DNA from: Lamprobacter sp964516305
Lineage (GTDB): Bacteria > Pseudomonadota > Gammaproteobacteria > Chromatiales > Chromatiaceae
Direction of reading: 5' to 3'
Assembly (NCBI GenBank): GCA_964516305.1
Contig: CAZEZH010000154.1
Location: 1-6,704, forward strand
Length of the DNA: 6,704 bases
Part shown: positions 1 through 6,540 of the stretch, piece by piece
Position numbering within the stretch: the first letter of the stretch is position 1
Layout of the letters: each line of letters begins with the position of its first letter
Notes under the pieces: generated by a model
The model's database searches: none
Told to the model about the DNA's origin: nothing
Seen by the model: the letters and a program-made list of their open reading frames with translations, nothing else
Program-made: the position numbers and the translations under genes

Positions 1-1604
1 TAGTGGTCACCAGCACCAGCCAGGAGATCCAAGAGCAATACGGGCTCTACGACCACTACCAGCCCGAGTGCATGTCGGTGATCCCGCCCGGCACCGACCT
101 GACCCGCTTCCATCCGCCGGACGGCAGCGAGCAAAAGGCGCCGATGAAAAAGGAGCTGGCGCGCTTTCTGCGAGACCCCAAGAAGCCAGTCATCTTAGCG
201 CTGTCGCGGCCCGACGAGCGCAAGAACATCGCAACACTGGTCGACGCCTTTGGCGAGTCCGAAGAACTGCAGCGGAATGCCAACCTGGTGATCGTCGCCG
301 GCAACCGCGACGACATCCGCGATCTCGACAGCGGCGCCCAGCAGGTGATGACCGATATCCTGATCTTGATCGATCTGCACGATCTGTACGGCAAGGTGGC
401 CTATCCCAAGCACCATCGGGCCGATGAGGTGCCGGTCCTGTACCAGCTTGCGGCAGCCTCTCGCGGGGCATTCATCAATCCAGCGCTGACTGAGCCGTTC
501 GGGCTGACGCTGATCGAGGCTGCGGCCAGCGGCCTGCCGATCGTCGCCACCGAAGACGGCGGCCCGATCGATATCATCGGTCACTGCAAGAACGGCATCC
601 TGATCGACCCGCTCGACAAGCAAGACATCACCAAGGCCTTACTGAAGGTGGTGAGCGATGCCTCGCGTTGGCGCACCATGGCGAAGAACGGTATCAATGG
701 CGTGAAGGCCCACTACTCCTGGGAGGCGCACGCGGAAAGCTACATGCAGGCAATCAAACCGCTGCTCGACCAGGTCGAACCGCCGCCAACGGCACCAGTT
801 GCCCGACGGCCGATGCTCTATCACGATCGCGCCATCTTTACCGATCTTGATCAAAACCTGCTTGGCGATCCGGATTCTCTTGCCGATTTCTTGCGCATCA
901 TGCGCGAGAACCATCGCTGCACCAGCTTCGGCATCGCTACCGGCCGGCGGCTGGATTCAGCGCTGGCGGTGATGCGGCGCTATGGCATCCCCCGCCCGGA
1001 CGTGCTGATTACGGCCTTGGGCACCGAGATCTACTATGCCCCGCAGCTAACTGCCGACGATGCCTGGGCGCGCCACATCGACCATCTCTGGTACCCGCGC
1101 CGAGTGCGCGACGTGCTCAGCGATCTGCCCGGCATCGAGCGCCAGCCAAAGTCGGAGCAGAGCCGGTTCAAGGTCAGCTTCTACATCGACCCCGAGCACG
1201 CGCCCTGCCTCGACGAGATCGGTAGCATCCTGCACCAGGCCGACCTGAACGTGCATCTCAATCTCTCGTTCGGGCAGTTCCTCGATGTGGTGCCGGCGCG
1301 TGCGTCGAAGGGATTGGCGCTGCGCTATGTCGCGGACCAGTTCAGCATCCCGATCGAGCACTGTCTCACCGCCGGTGGCTCGGGTGCCGATGAGGACATG
1401 ATGCGTGGTAACACCCTGGCGGTCGTGGTCGCCAACCGCCACCATGAGGAGCTCTCACAGCTTACCGATACCGAGAGCATCTACTTCGCCGAGCAGCCCT
1501 TTGCGGCCGGCATCCTCGAAGCGATTGCGCATTACCGCTTCTTCGATGCCTGCCAGGTGCCGGTGCGACCGGAGGACGACAAGTCGCTTGAGGGCGGTCA
1601 TTGA
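1..1604 (+). CDS. Sucrose-phosphate synthase, 3' part (glycosyltransferase domain plus HAD domain)
   Basis: This gene enters from the left edge; bases 1-2 finish a codon and codons run from base 3, so the GTG at 3 is internal and about 533 residues are visible. The enzyme transfers glucose from a nucleotide sugar to fructose 6-phosphate, giving sucrose 6-phosphate, in the cytoplasm. Seen: the end of a GT-B family 4 domain, opening with the family-typical VVTSTSQEIQEQYGLYD and holding the nucleotide-sugar site E164-PFGLTLI-E172 followed by SGLPIVATEDGGP. From about residue 275 a HAD-IIB sucrose-phosphatase-like domain follows, with motif I D281-L-D283, motif II T313 (FGIATGRR), motif III K436 (ASKGLALRY) and motif IV GGSGADEDM. 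The first Asp of motif IV is replaced by G459, and the Thr after DLD is N285, so phosphatase activity may be weak or absent. The gene ends with TGA at 1602-1604 and converges on pbpC. Sucrose made this way is often an osmoprotectant; that role is inferred here. Confidence 0.93.
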   Translation, partial: VVTSTSQEIQEQYGLYDHYQPECMSVIPPGTDLTRFHPPDGSEQKAPMKKELARFLRDPKKPVILALSRPDERKNIATLVDAFGESEELQRNANLVIVAGNRDDIRDLDSGAQQVMTDILILIDLHDLYGKVAYPKHHRADEVPVLYQLAAASRGAFINPALTEPFGLTLIEAAASGLPIVATEDGGPIDIIGHCKNGILIDPLDKQDITKALLKVVSDASRWRTMAKNGINGVKAHYSWEAHAESYMQAIKPLLDQVEPPPTAPVARRPMLYHDRAIFTDLDQNLLGDPDSLADFLRIMRENHRCTSFGIATGRRLDSALAVMRRYGIPRPDVLITALGTEIYYAPQLTADDAWARHIDHLWYPRRVRDVLSDLPGIERQPKSEQSRFKVSFYIDPEHAPCLDEIGSILHQADLNVHLNLSFGQFLDVVPARASKGLALRYVADQFSIPIEHCLTAGGSGADEDMMRGNTLAVVVANRHHEELSQLTDTESIYFAEQPFAAGILEAIAHYRFFDACQVPVRPEDDKSLEGGH

Positions 1605-1605
1605 G

Positions 1606-1821
1606 AAGGGGATTAGCAACGGCGGCGGGCAGCCATTGATCCAGACCGGCTATCGGTTCTGGCTCGAGCGCGCCGATGCACTCACTGACAAAGGCCGCGA
1701 GGAGCTGAGCGTCATGCACCTCACCTGCCTCGGCATCCTTGCCGAGCCAGCGCAGGCCTATCCCCCAACCATCCGCTAACTCGAGCAAGCGCTCGGCAAC
1801 CTGGCAACACTCCAGCTCTAG
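1606..1821 (+). pseudogene. Possible eroded transposase remnant (ISL3-like)
   Basis: The gap between the sucrose gene and pbpC has no intact gene. In the frame starting at 1606 there is a protein-like stretch, GYRFWLERADALTDKGREEL (from 1648), then AQAYPPTIR, a TAA stop at 1777-1779, LEQALGNL and a second stop at 1819-1821. The pattern of an aromatic run, a 'LT..-REEL' segment and an 'A-AY..R..LE' segment resembles the region of ISL3-family transposases where a linker such as 'NLT.EQ.E.L' precedes 'TARAY.LKE'. There is no start codon with a ribosome site, no DDE residues and no terminal repeats in view. I offer it only as a possible scar of an old insertion; the match is recalled by eye and could be chance. 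Confidence 0.25.
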
Positions 1822-1827
1822 CCGAAC

Positions 1828-1856
1828 AGGACTAGCCTTGAGATAGCCCGTCCTTT
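1828..1856 (+). terminator. Weak dyad between convergent genes, possible terminator
   Basis: AGGAC (1828-1832) and GTCCT (1850-1854) form a 5-bp inverted repeat around a 17-base loop, followed only by TT before GATGG. It lies in the right place to end transcription of the sucrose gene, but the stem is short, the loop long and the T run poor. Nothing better was found between 1605 and 1897. Confidence 0.2.
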
Positions 1857-1897
1857 GATGGTTTCACAACGTTCCCAGGGTGGTTGGCGCGGCGGTC

Positions 1898-4111
1898 TCA
1901 CTGCAGGCTGATGCTGACTCGGCTGGACTGGCCCCGGGCATCGATCACCGCAAGGGTGGCAAAACCAGGTCCCTGCGGGCGCCAAAGCACACTGCGTGCA
2001 TAGGGCTCATGCAGGATCGGCTTGCCATTCGCCAGCCATTGGAACGGCGGCGAGCCATGACGCACCTTCAACGCTAGTTTGGCCTCGCTGTCCAACCCGA
2101 GCCCGAGATCCACCACTGCACCATCCGGTGGAAAGGCGATCTCGAGTCGATCGGAAGACGCGCCCGAGATCCCTCCACTAACACGACGCAGCGGCACTGG
2201 CAGGTCGTTGCTTGAGGCCATCAGGACGCTAGGCGGCGGCCCCGGCAGCGGCTCCCGGTCTGCGAGCCGCGCAAAGGCATCGCGTAGGATCGGCACTGCG
2301 GCCTCAGTCCCCGTCAGCCCGGGCACCGCGGCGCCGTCCGGTCGCCCGACCCAGACGCCGATCACGAATCGGCCATCGAAGCCGAGTGCCCAGGCATCCC
2401 GATAGCCATAGGAGGTGCCCGTCTTCAGCGCAATCGCCCCACCGATCTGATCAAGACGGTCCGCCCCGGATAGGATTGACGCCAGATACCATGCAGCGCG
2501 TGGCGGCAGCACCGGGCTGCGCTGAGCCCCAGTGTCCGCTCGGCCAACAGGCCCCATTGGTCCAGCCAAATCCGTCAAACCCTTCGAGCTGACCGGCCGT
2601 TGAAGCCCATCCCGCAGCGTCACCGGATCGCCGCCGCTAGCAATCGCCGCATAGACACTCACGAGATCGGTCAAGCTAAGACCCACCCCACCGAGACCGA
2701 TCGCAAGCCCAACACCAGCCGCGGCGTCCGGCAGGCGCGGCTCCGCCCCAGCCCTGCTCAATCTGGCCAGCAGCCGCGCCGGCCCCACCCGTTCCAGCAG
2801 GGTCACCGCAGGCAGGTTCAGCGACTGCTGTAGCGCCGCTCGCACGGTCACTGTACCTTGAAATCCGCGATCGAAATTCTCCGGCACATAGCTACCAAAG
2901 GCACGCGGTCGATCATCGATCAGACTCTCCGGATGCGCCAGACCAAGCTCAAACGCCAGCCCATAGATCAGCGGCTTCAGCGTGGAGCCTGGCGAGCGCA
3001 GGGCGCGGGTCATGTCGATGAAACCATCGCGATCGCGCTCGAGCAACCCAGCCGAGCCGACACTGGCCAAGACCTCGCCGCTGCCGTGGTCGGCGGCCAA
3101 GATTGCGATCGAGACCGCGTCCGGAAGCCGAGCGGCATGCTCCGCTGCCAGCGTCTGCAAACGCCTTTGCAAGGCTGCGTCCAGGGTTAGCCGATGCACT
3201 CCAAGCTCCGGCGATAGCGCGACCGCGCTGCGTGCCAGATGGGGCGCCAACATCGGAAATGCACGCCGCTGGGTTGGAATCGGCTCGCGCCGTGCTGCAG
3301 CTGCGGTATCGGCATCGATCAGACCCAGCGCCTCGGCCCGCGCCAAGACTCGATCGCGCCCTTGCCTGGCCGCTTGCGGATAGCGATCCGGTCGGCGCTG
3401 CTCAGGCGCTTGCGGCAAGGCCACCAACAACGCTGCCTGCGCGGGGGTGAGCCGGCTCGGCTCTCGATCAAGCCAGACCAGCGACGCCGCACGCAGGCCT
3501 TCGAGGTTGCCGCCGAACGGGGCCAAATTCAGATAGGCCTTGAGCACCTGATCCTTAGTCGCGACCCGCTCGAGTGCCAAAGCACCGCCAAGCTGCCGCC
3601 ATTTATCGCGCAGCGAGCCGGTCTCGAGACCCAGCCGCAGCCGCACCACCTGCATGGTCAGCGTCGAGCCACCGGAGATGATCCGGCCATGCCGCAGCGT
3701 CTGCCAACCGGCCCGAAGCAAAGCGCGAGGGTCGACGCCGGCATGCCGAGTGAAGCGCCGGTCCTCGTAGCCGAGCAACATGCGCAGATACAGCGGATCA
3801 ACCTGGTCAGGGCTCACCGGTAGACGCCAGCGTCCGTCATCGACGGTAAACGCCCGCAGTAGCTGACCGTTACGGTCCAGCACCAGCGCCGAGGTCTCGA
3901 ACTCGAGATCGGGCGGCTCGCCGCTGCGCATCTCGCTGAGCGTCAGTAACCCAACCGCCAGCAGCACCACAAGGCCGCTCAGCAACACCGCGCCCATCAG
4001 CAAGGCGTGTCGCATCGCTGGTCTCAATTGCCGCTCTGCCATCGCTGAGACAACAACCTCGGTGCGCGGCGATGAAAGCTGCCGACTAAGGCGATTTCTG
4101 TCGACCCTCAT
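1898..4111 (-). CDS. pbpC: Penicillin-binding protein 1C (bifunctional transglycosylase/transpeptidase)
   Basis: This 737-residue class A penicillin-binding protein polymerises lipid II into glycan strands and may cross-link them, from the outer face of the inner membrane. Seen in order: a 35-residue N-terminal tail, one membrane anchor (about 36-58), a GT51 transglycosylase domain with the catalytic Glu in YEDRRF (115-120) and the GGSTLTMQ motif (147-154), a transpeptidase domain with S376-TLK, S430-LN and K563-TG, and a C-terminal BiPBP_C domain (about 650-735) ending in RVSISLQ. All active-site motifs are intact and the length is near the 770 residues of E. coli PbpC; the PBP1C assignment rests on the BiPBP_C tail and motif spacing. 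The ATG at 4111 lies 5 bp after the rimO stop, so expression is probably operonic and translation may be coupled. No clear Shine-Dalgarno precedes it; ATG codons at 4042 and 4015 are possible alternative starts that keep the anchor. No alpha-2-macroglobulin partner gene, common beside pbpC, is in view. Confidence 0.95.
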   Translation of the reverse strand: MRVDRNRLSRQLSSPRTEVVVSAMAERQLRPAMRHALLMGAVLLSGLVVLLAVGLLTLSEMRSGEPPDLEFETSALVLDRNGQLLRAFTVDDGRWRLPVSPDQVDPLYLRMLLGYEDRRFTRHAGVDPRALLRAGWQTLRHGRIISGGSTLTMQVVRLRLGLETGSLRDKWRQLGGALALERVATKDQVLKAYLNLAPFGGNLEGLRAASLVWLDREPSRLTPAQAALLVALPQAPEQRRPDRYPQAARQGRDRVLARAEALGLIDADTAAAARREPIPTQRRAFPMLAPHLARSAVALSPELGVHRLTLDAALQRRLQTLAAEHAARLPDAVSIAILAADHGSGEVLASVGSAGLLERDRDGFIDMTRALRSPGSTLKPLIYGLAFELGLAHPESLIDDRPRAFGSYVPENFDRGFQGTVTVRAALQQSLNLPAVTLLERVGPARLLARLSRAGAEPRLPDAAAGVGLAIGLGGVGLSLTDLVSVYAAIASGGDPVTLRDGLQRPVSSKGLTDLAGPMGPVGRADTGAQRSPVLPPRAAWYLASILSGADRLDQIGGAIALKTGTSYGYRDAWALGFDGRFVIGVWVGRPDGAAVPGLTGTEAAVPILRDAFARLADREPLPGPPPSVLMASSNDLPVPLRRVSGGISGASSDRLEIAFPPDGAVVDLGLGLDSEAKLALKVRHGSPPFQWLANGKPILHEPYARSVLWRPQGPGFATLAVIDARGQSSRVSISLQ

Positions 4112-4116
4112 ACCGT

Positions 4117-5442
4117 CTAAGTGACGGGGTCTGCGAACAGATCGTGCTCGCCACTTGCCGTGATCTCAACCTCAAGGAAGTTGCCTGGCTCCAGTTCCCA
4201 GGCGCCATCGATGATCACGCTACCATCGATCTCCGGCGCATCCGCATAGCTGCGCGCGATGACCCGCTCGTCTTCAACCTCATCCACGAGGACGATCTCG
4301 CGCTTGCCGATGCGCTGAGCGAGCTTCTCGCGACTGATCTCGGCCTGCAGGGCCATGAAGCGCTGCCGCCGCTCCTCCTTCAGCGCCTCAGGTACGGGAT
4401 CAGGCAGTGCATTGGCCTCTGCACCGGCCACCGCTGAATAGCTGAAACAACCCACACGATCCAACTGTGCCTCACGCAAGAACGCAAGCAGCTGATCGAA
4501 ATCCGCATCGGTCTCGCCGGGAAAGCCGACAATGAAGGTACTGCGCAGCGCCAGTTCGGGACAGATGCGGCGCCACTCGGCAAGACGCTCGAGGACCTTT
4601 TCGGTCGCCGCCGGTCGTCGCATCGCCTTCAGCACCGAAGGACTGCCGTGCTGCAGTGGCATGTCCAGATAGGGCAGGATCAGCTCATCGGCCATCAATG
4701 GGATCAGCCGATCCACCTGCGGATAGGGATACACGTAATGCAACCTGACCCAGGCCTGCAGTTCACCGAGGGTGCGAGCTAGGCTCTCGATGTTCGTCCT
4801 CAACCGAGCGCCCTTCCAGAAGTCCGTCTGATACCTAAGGTCGATACCGTAGGCACTTGTATCTTGAGAGATCACCAGCAGCTCACGAACCCCAGCGTTG
4901 ACCAAACGCTGAGCCTCGTCCAACACAGCACCAATCGGCCGGCTGACCAGGTCACCGCGCAGACTCGGGATGATGCAGAAGCGGCAGCGATGATTGCAGC
5001 CCTCGCTGATCTTGATGTAAGCGAAGTGATCTGGCGTGAGCTTGATGCCCTGTGGTGGCACCAGGTCGAGGAAGGGATTGTGCTCGGGCGGCGGCAGATG
5101 GGTGTGGACAGCCTCAAGCACGGCATCTTCGGCGTGCGGCCCAGTCACGGCCAGCACCTCCGGATGCATCTCGCGGATCAGCTTGGCGCGCATACCTAGA
5201 CAGCCGGTCACCACCACCCGGCCGTGCTCATCCAGTGCCTCGCCAATCGCATCGAGCGACTCATCGATCGCCGCATCGATGAAGCCACAGGTGTTGACTA
5301 CCACGAGATCAGCCCCGGCGTAATCGGCTGCGATCGCATAACCATCAGCCCGCAAGCGCGTCAGTATGCGCTCGGAATCCACTGTCGCTTTCGGGCAGCC
5401 AAGACTGACGAACCCGACTTTGGGGATGCTTTTGGTCGCCAT
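4117..5442 (-). CDS. rimO: Ribosomal protein S12 methylthiotransferase RimO
   Basis: RimO is a cytoplasmic radical-SAM enzyme with two iron-sulfur clusters that adds a methylthio group to the conserved Asp (Asp89 in E. coli) of ribosomal protein S12. Seen: an N-terminal UPF0004/MTTase domain with cluster cysteines at C16 (VSLGCPK), C52 (NTCGFID) and C81 (VTGCLG); the radical-SAM motif C149-NHR-C153-RF-C156 in EGCNHRCRFCIIPS; RimO signatures such as GDLVSRPIG, VISQDTSAYG, RLHYVYPYP and RSTFIVGFPGET; and a C-terminal TRAM domain (about the last 65 residues). Numbering uses the ATG at 5442. That start gives 441 residues, the length of E. coli RimO, and has AGGGA 6 bases upstream. An in-frame ATG at 5511 would add 23 residues with no family counterpart. 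The gene is followed after 5 bp by pbpC and is transcribed away from the small gene at 5633. No convincing rimO promoter was recognised. Confidence 0.98.
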   Translation of the reverse strand: MATKSIPKVGFVSLGCPKATVDSERILTRLRADGYAIAADYAGADLVVVNTCGFIDAAIDESLDAIGEALDEHGRVVVTGCLGMRAKLIREMHPEVLAVTGPHAEDAVLEAVHTHLPPPEHNPFLDLVPPQGIKLTPDHFAYIKISEGCNHRCRFCIIPSLRGDLVSRPIGAVLDEAQRLVNAGVRELLVISQDTSAYGIDLRYQTDFWKGARLRTNIESLARTLGELQAWVRLHYVYPYPQVDRLIPLMADELILPYLDMPLQHGSPSVLKAMRRPAATEKVLERLAEWRRICPELALRSTFIVGFPGETDADFDQLLAFLREAQLDRVGCFSYSAVAGAEANALPDPVPEALKEERRQRFMALQAEISREKLAQRIGKREIVLVDEVEDERVIARSYADAPEIDGSVIIDGAWELEPGNFLEVEITASGEHDLFADPVT

Positions 5443-5448
5443 GAGGTT

Positions 5449-5453
5449 TCCCT
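5449..5453 (-). promoter_or_regulatory. Ribosome binding site deciding the rimO start
   Basis: AGGGA on the minus strand lies 6 bases before the ATG at 5442. It supports this start over the upstream in-frame ATG at 5511, and agrees with where RimO family proteins begin. Confidence 0.7.
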
Positions 5454-5559
5454 GGATGTGAAAGATCGGTTGATCGGAACCGTCACAAGGCAGCTGGTCG
5501 AGCTTTCGCAATCATCACCGCGAAACAACTGCCTTAGATCAAAATTCGGTGAGCTGGAC

Positions 5560-5587
5560 TTGACGAATAAGAGTTTGCTTATATACT
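5560..5587 (+). promoter_or_regulatory. Near-consensus sigma-70 promoter for the small gene
   Basis: TTGACG (5560-5565) and TATACT (5582-5587) are separated by 16 bases; each box differs from consensus at one position. The region is clearly AT-richer than its surroundings. Transcription would start near 5594, leaving a leader of about 39 bases before the ATG at 5633. The promoter points away from rimO. It could also read through to ssrA, since no canonical intrinsic terminator separates them. Confidence 0.7.
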
Positions 5588-5612
5588 CATGGACAAGGTT
5601 AGGCTGTATCAA

Positions 5613-5629
5613 GAACCGTTAGGAGGTTC
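5613..5629 (+). promoter_or_regulatory. Shine-Dalgarno within a small leader hairpin
   Basis: AGGAGG (5621-5626) is a full Shine-Dalgarno site 6 bases before the ATG at 5633. GAACC (5613-5617) can pair with GGTTC (5625-5629) around the loop GTTAGGA, so part of the site lies in the loop and part in the stem. The ribosome site itself is firm; regulation by the hairpin is only a possibility, as a 5-bp stem is weak. Confidence 0.6.
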
Positions 5630-5632
5630 AAA

Positions 5633-5779
5633 ATGTTAGCACCACTTGCAATTGTCGCGCTGTTGATTGGTGGCACCCAGGCTGCCCTGGTCGCCTCTGA
5701 CGCAGAGGTTAACCAGACTGAGCAAGTCGAGGTCTTCGAGGTCCAGACCACCGATACCCTTGGCACCGCCGCCGAGTAG
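5633..5779 (+). CDS. Small hydrophobic/acidic protein of unknown function (48 residues)
   Basis: I do not recognise this product. The reading frame ATG 5633 to TAG 5777-5779 encodes 48 residues. It is supported by a near-consensus promoter 46 bases upstream, an AGGAGG site at ideal spacing and a palindrome just after the stop. Residues 1-20 (MLAPLAIVALLIGGTQAALV) are hydrophobic and could be a membrane span or an export signal, with small residues around 15-21 that might allow cleavage; yet the n-region lacks the usual positive charge. Residues 23-48 are polar and acidic (D23, E25, E30, E33, E36, D41, E48) and rich in Thr and Val, with the near-repeat VEVFEVQ. There is no Lys, Arg, His, Cys or Trp. 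It is encoded between rimO (divergent) and ssrA (downstream). It might be a small membrane protein, a secreted peptide or a peptide precursor; none of these can be decided here. That it is translated is likely from the signals. Confidence 0.65.
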   Translation: MLAPLAIVALLIGGTQAALVASDAEVNQTEQVEVFEVQTTDTLGTAAE

Positions 5780-5783
5780 GTTT

Positions 5784-5802
5784 TTCGGAGCACTGCTCCG
5801 AA
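5784..5802 (+). repeat. Perfect 9-bp palindrome after the small gene
   Basis: TTCGGAGCA (5784-5792) and TGCTCCGAA (5794-5802) are exact inverted repeats around one base, beginning 5 bases after the small gene's stop. As RNA it would form a hairpin that could protect or end the transcript. The T run (5781-5785) precedes the stem instead of following it on the plus strand, and the minus strand has A's there, so it is not a textbook intrinsic terminator in either direction. An operator for a dimeric protein is the alternative. Confidence 0.6.
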
Positions 5803-5929
5803 GGGTCATACCTTGGTCCCCGGCTCGCCGGGCCGATCGCGATGCCGGTCGGTCCGGCTTCTTTCCCTTGACCTGTTTTTCACATTGCCACGGAACCGAC
5901 GTGGTGATAGCGTGTCCATTCTGTTACTT
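5803..5929 (+). other. ssrA upstream region with GC-rich dyads
   Basis: No gene is seen here. CCCGG/CCGGG (5819-5832, loop CTCG) and CCACG/CGTGG (5888-5904, 7-base loop) are inverted repeats. TTGACC (5868-5873) and TTGCCA (5885-5890) resemble -35 boxes, and CATTCT (5917-5922), 8 bases before the tmRNA 5' end, resembles a -10 box, but no pair has good spacing. The ssrA promoter therefore remains unassigned. A longer precursor matured at 5930, as for other tmRNAs, would also fit. Confidence 0.35.
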
Positions 5930-6289
5930 GGGGGCGACCTGGCTTCGACGTGGGTCACAAAACCCGAGGTGCATGCCGAGGTGCGGGCTACCTCGTAAAT
6001 CCAACCGCAAATCTATAGTTGCCAACGACGACAACTACGCCCTCGCTGCTTAAACCCAGCGGGCCTCACACCGTCACTTGCCTGTGGGCGGCGGATTCGT
6101 GGGGTAACATCACACAGGATCGCGATCACGGGGGCCTGGACCGTCATCGCTAAAACCTAATTCGGGATCGCCGACCAGTCGCCCTGCCCCTCGGGCGGTG
6201 GAAGGCTAAAAACAATAGAGCGGGCTAAGCATGTAGTACCAACGGCGGAGGGCTTGCGGACGCGGGTTCGATTCCCGCCGCCTCCACCA
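5930..6289 (+). ncRNA. ssrA: Transfer-messenger RNA (tmRNA)
   Basis: tmRNA frees stalled ribosomes by acting first as an alanyl-tRNA mimic and then as a short message for a degradation tag; SmpB is its partner. The 360-base gene begins with GGGGGCG (5930-5936), which pairs with CGCCTCC (6279-6285) to form the acceptor stem. The third pair is G:U, the alanine identity element. It ends with ACCA, so CCA is encoded. Further marks are the conserved 5' blocks CTGGCTTCGACG and AGGTGCATGCCGAGG, the tag frame at 6021-6053, a pseudoknot-type stem CGCCC/GGGCG near 6180-6197, the conserved CTAAGCATGTAGTACC (6225-6240), and a T arm of GCGGG, TTCGATT and CCCGC (6262-6278). It is the one-piece type. No smpB gene is in view. 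Its 3' end is a frequent integration site, and the DNA that follows looks foreign. Confidence 0.98.
6021..6053 (+). other. tmRNA tag reading frame (ANDDNYALAA)
   Basis: The resume codon GCC at 6021 opens ANDDNYALAA, ended by TAA at 6051-6053. The ending ALAA is the recognition tail for ClpXP-type proteases and the AND start is bound by SspB in relatives. E. coli has Glu at the fourth place; this Asp form occurs in other gammaproteobacteria. The conserved ATAGTTGCC just upstream sets the frame. Confidence 0.97.
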
Positions 6290-6317
6290 TTTTAGAAAGT
6301 CAAGGCACTGAATCTAA

Positions 6318-6337
6318 AGGAGAAATGGAAGTCTCCT
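6318..6337 (+). repeat. Short inverted repeat downstream of ssrA
   Basis: AGGAGA (6318-6323) and TCTCCT (6332-6337) form a 6-bp stem around 8 bases, 28 bases after the tmRNA end. It could slow or end transcription, but no T run follows, so it is not a canonical terminator. No better ssrA terminator is seen; the only T run is TTTT at 6290-6293, directly after the CCA. Confidence 0.25.
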
Positions 6338-6345
6338 CTGTGCTG

Positions 6346-6367
6346 TACCCACAAAGCTACCCACAAA
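6346..6367. repeat. Tandem direct repeat TACCCACAAA, possible integrase arm sites
   Basis: Two exact copies of TACCCACAAA (6346-6355 and 6358-6367) are separated by GC, a 12-base period, beginning 57 bases after the tmRNA CCA. Short repeats of this 'TACCCA' kind are common in the attachment-site arms of tyrosine-recombinase elements next to tRNA and tmRNA genes. No integrase gene is visible, so this would be one end of an element or what remains of it. The repeat is certain; the role is inferred. Confidence 0.45.
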
Positions 6368-6404
6368 CGAAATTGGATTGTAAGGGTTCTATTGGCAAAG
6401 CTGC

Positions 6405-6524
6405 TCAGACCTGCAGCAACTCATCTCCCAACTTGGCAGCGCATAGCCTAGCGGTCTTTTCGGCATACAGCCTGTCTGTGCCAACCACCACACCATCTGG
6501 ACTGAGTCCGCACGCGTCAGCCAA
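6405..6524 (-). CDS. Unidentified small reading frame, possibly a gene fragment
   Basis: From TTG at 6524 (after a TGA at 6530-6528) to TGA at 6407-6405 the minus strand reads 39 residues of natural composition, including DACGLSPDGVVVGTDRLYAE and ending in KLGDELLQV. I do not recognise the family. There is no good ribosome site, and just upstream another frame reads MAEFEG, so the piece may be the 3' end of a longer gene broken by a frameshift or junction. It lies between the HNH fragment and the TACCCACAAA repeats, in DNA that looks imported. It may equally be a chance open frame. Confidence 0.22.
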   Translation of the reverse strand: MADACGLSPDGVVVGTDRLYAEKTARLCAAKLGDELLQV

Positions 6525-6540
6525 CCCTCAAACTCGGCCA

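Noticed and set aside
3..5. GTG at base 3 as the start of the sucrose gene
   Set aside because: The protein begins in the middle of a glycosyltransferase domain at a well-conserved segment, so the true start is left of the window.
639..914. Minus-strand open frames within the sucrose gene
   Set aside because: They are antisense shadows of a conserved enzyme and match nothing I recognise.
3239..3823. Long plus-strand open frame opposite pbpC
   Set aside because: It lies wholly antisense to a strongly conserved PBP1C gene, has a GC-rich shadow composition and shows no domain or ribosome site.
5443..5511. N-terminal extension of RimO from the ATG at 5511
   Set aside because: The extra 23 residues have no counterpart in the family, whereas the ATG at 5442 has a ribosome site and gives the usual 441 residues.
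5784..5802. Intrinsic terminator call for the palindrome
   Set aside because: The T run is upstream of the stem on the plus strand and no T run follows on either strand.
5667..6053. Plus-strand open frame of 128 codons ending in ANDDNYALAA
   Set aside because: It is an accident of reading through the ssrA upstream region and tmRNA into the tag frame; the tag is translated only from the resume codon at 6021.
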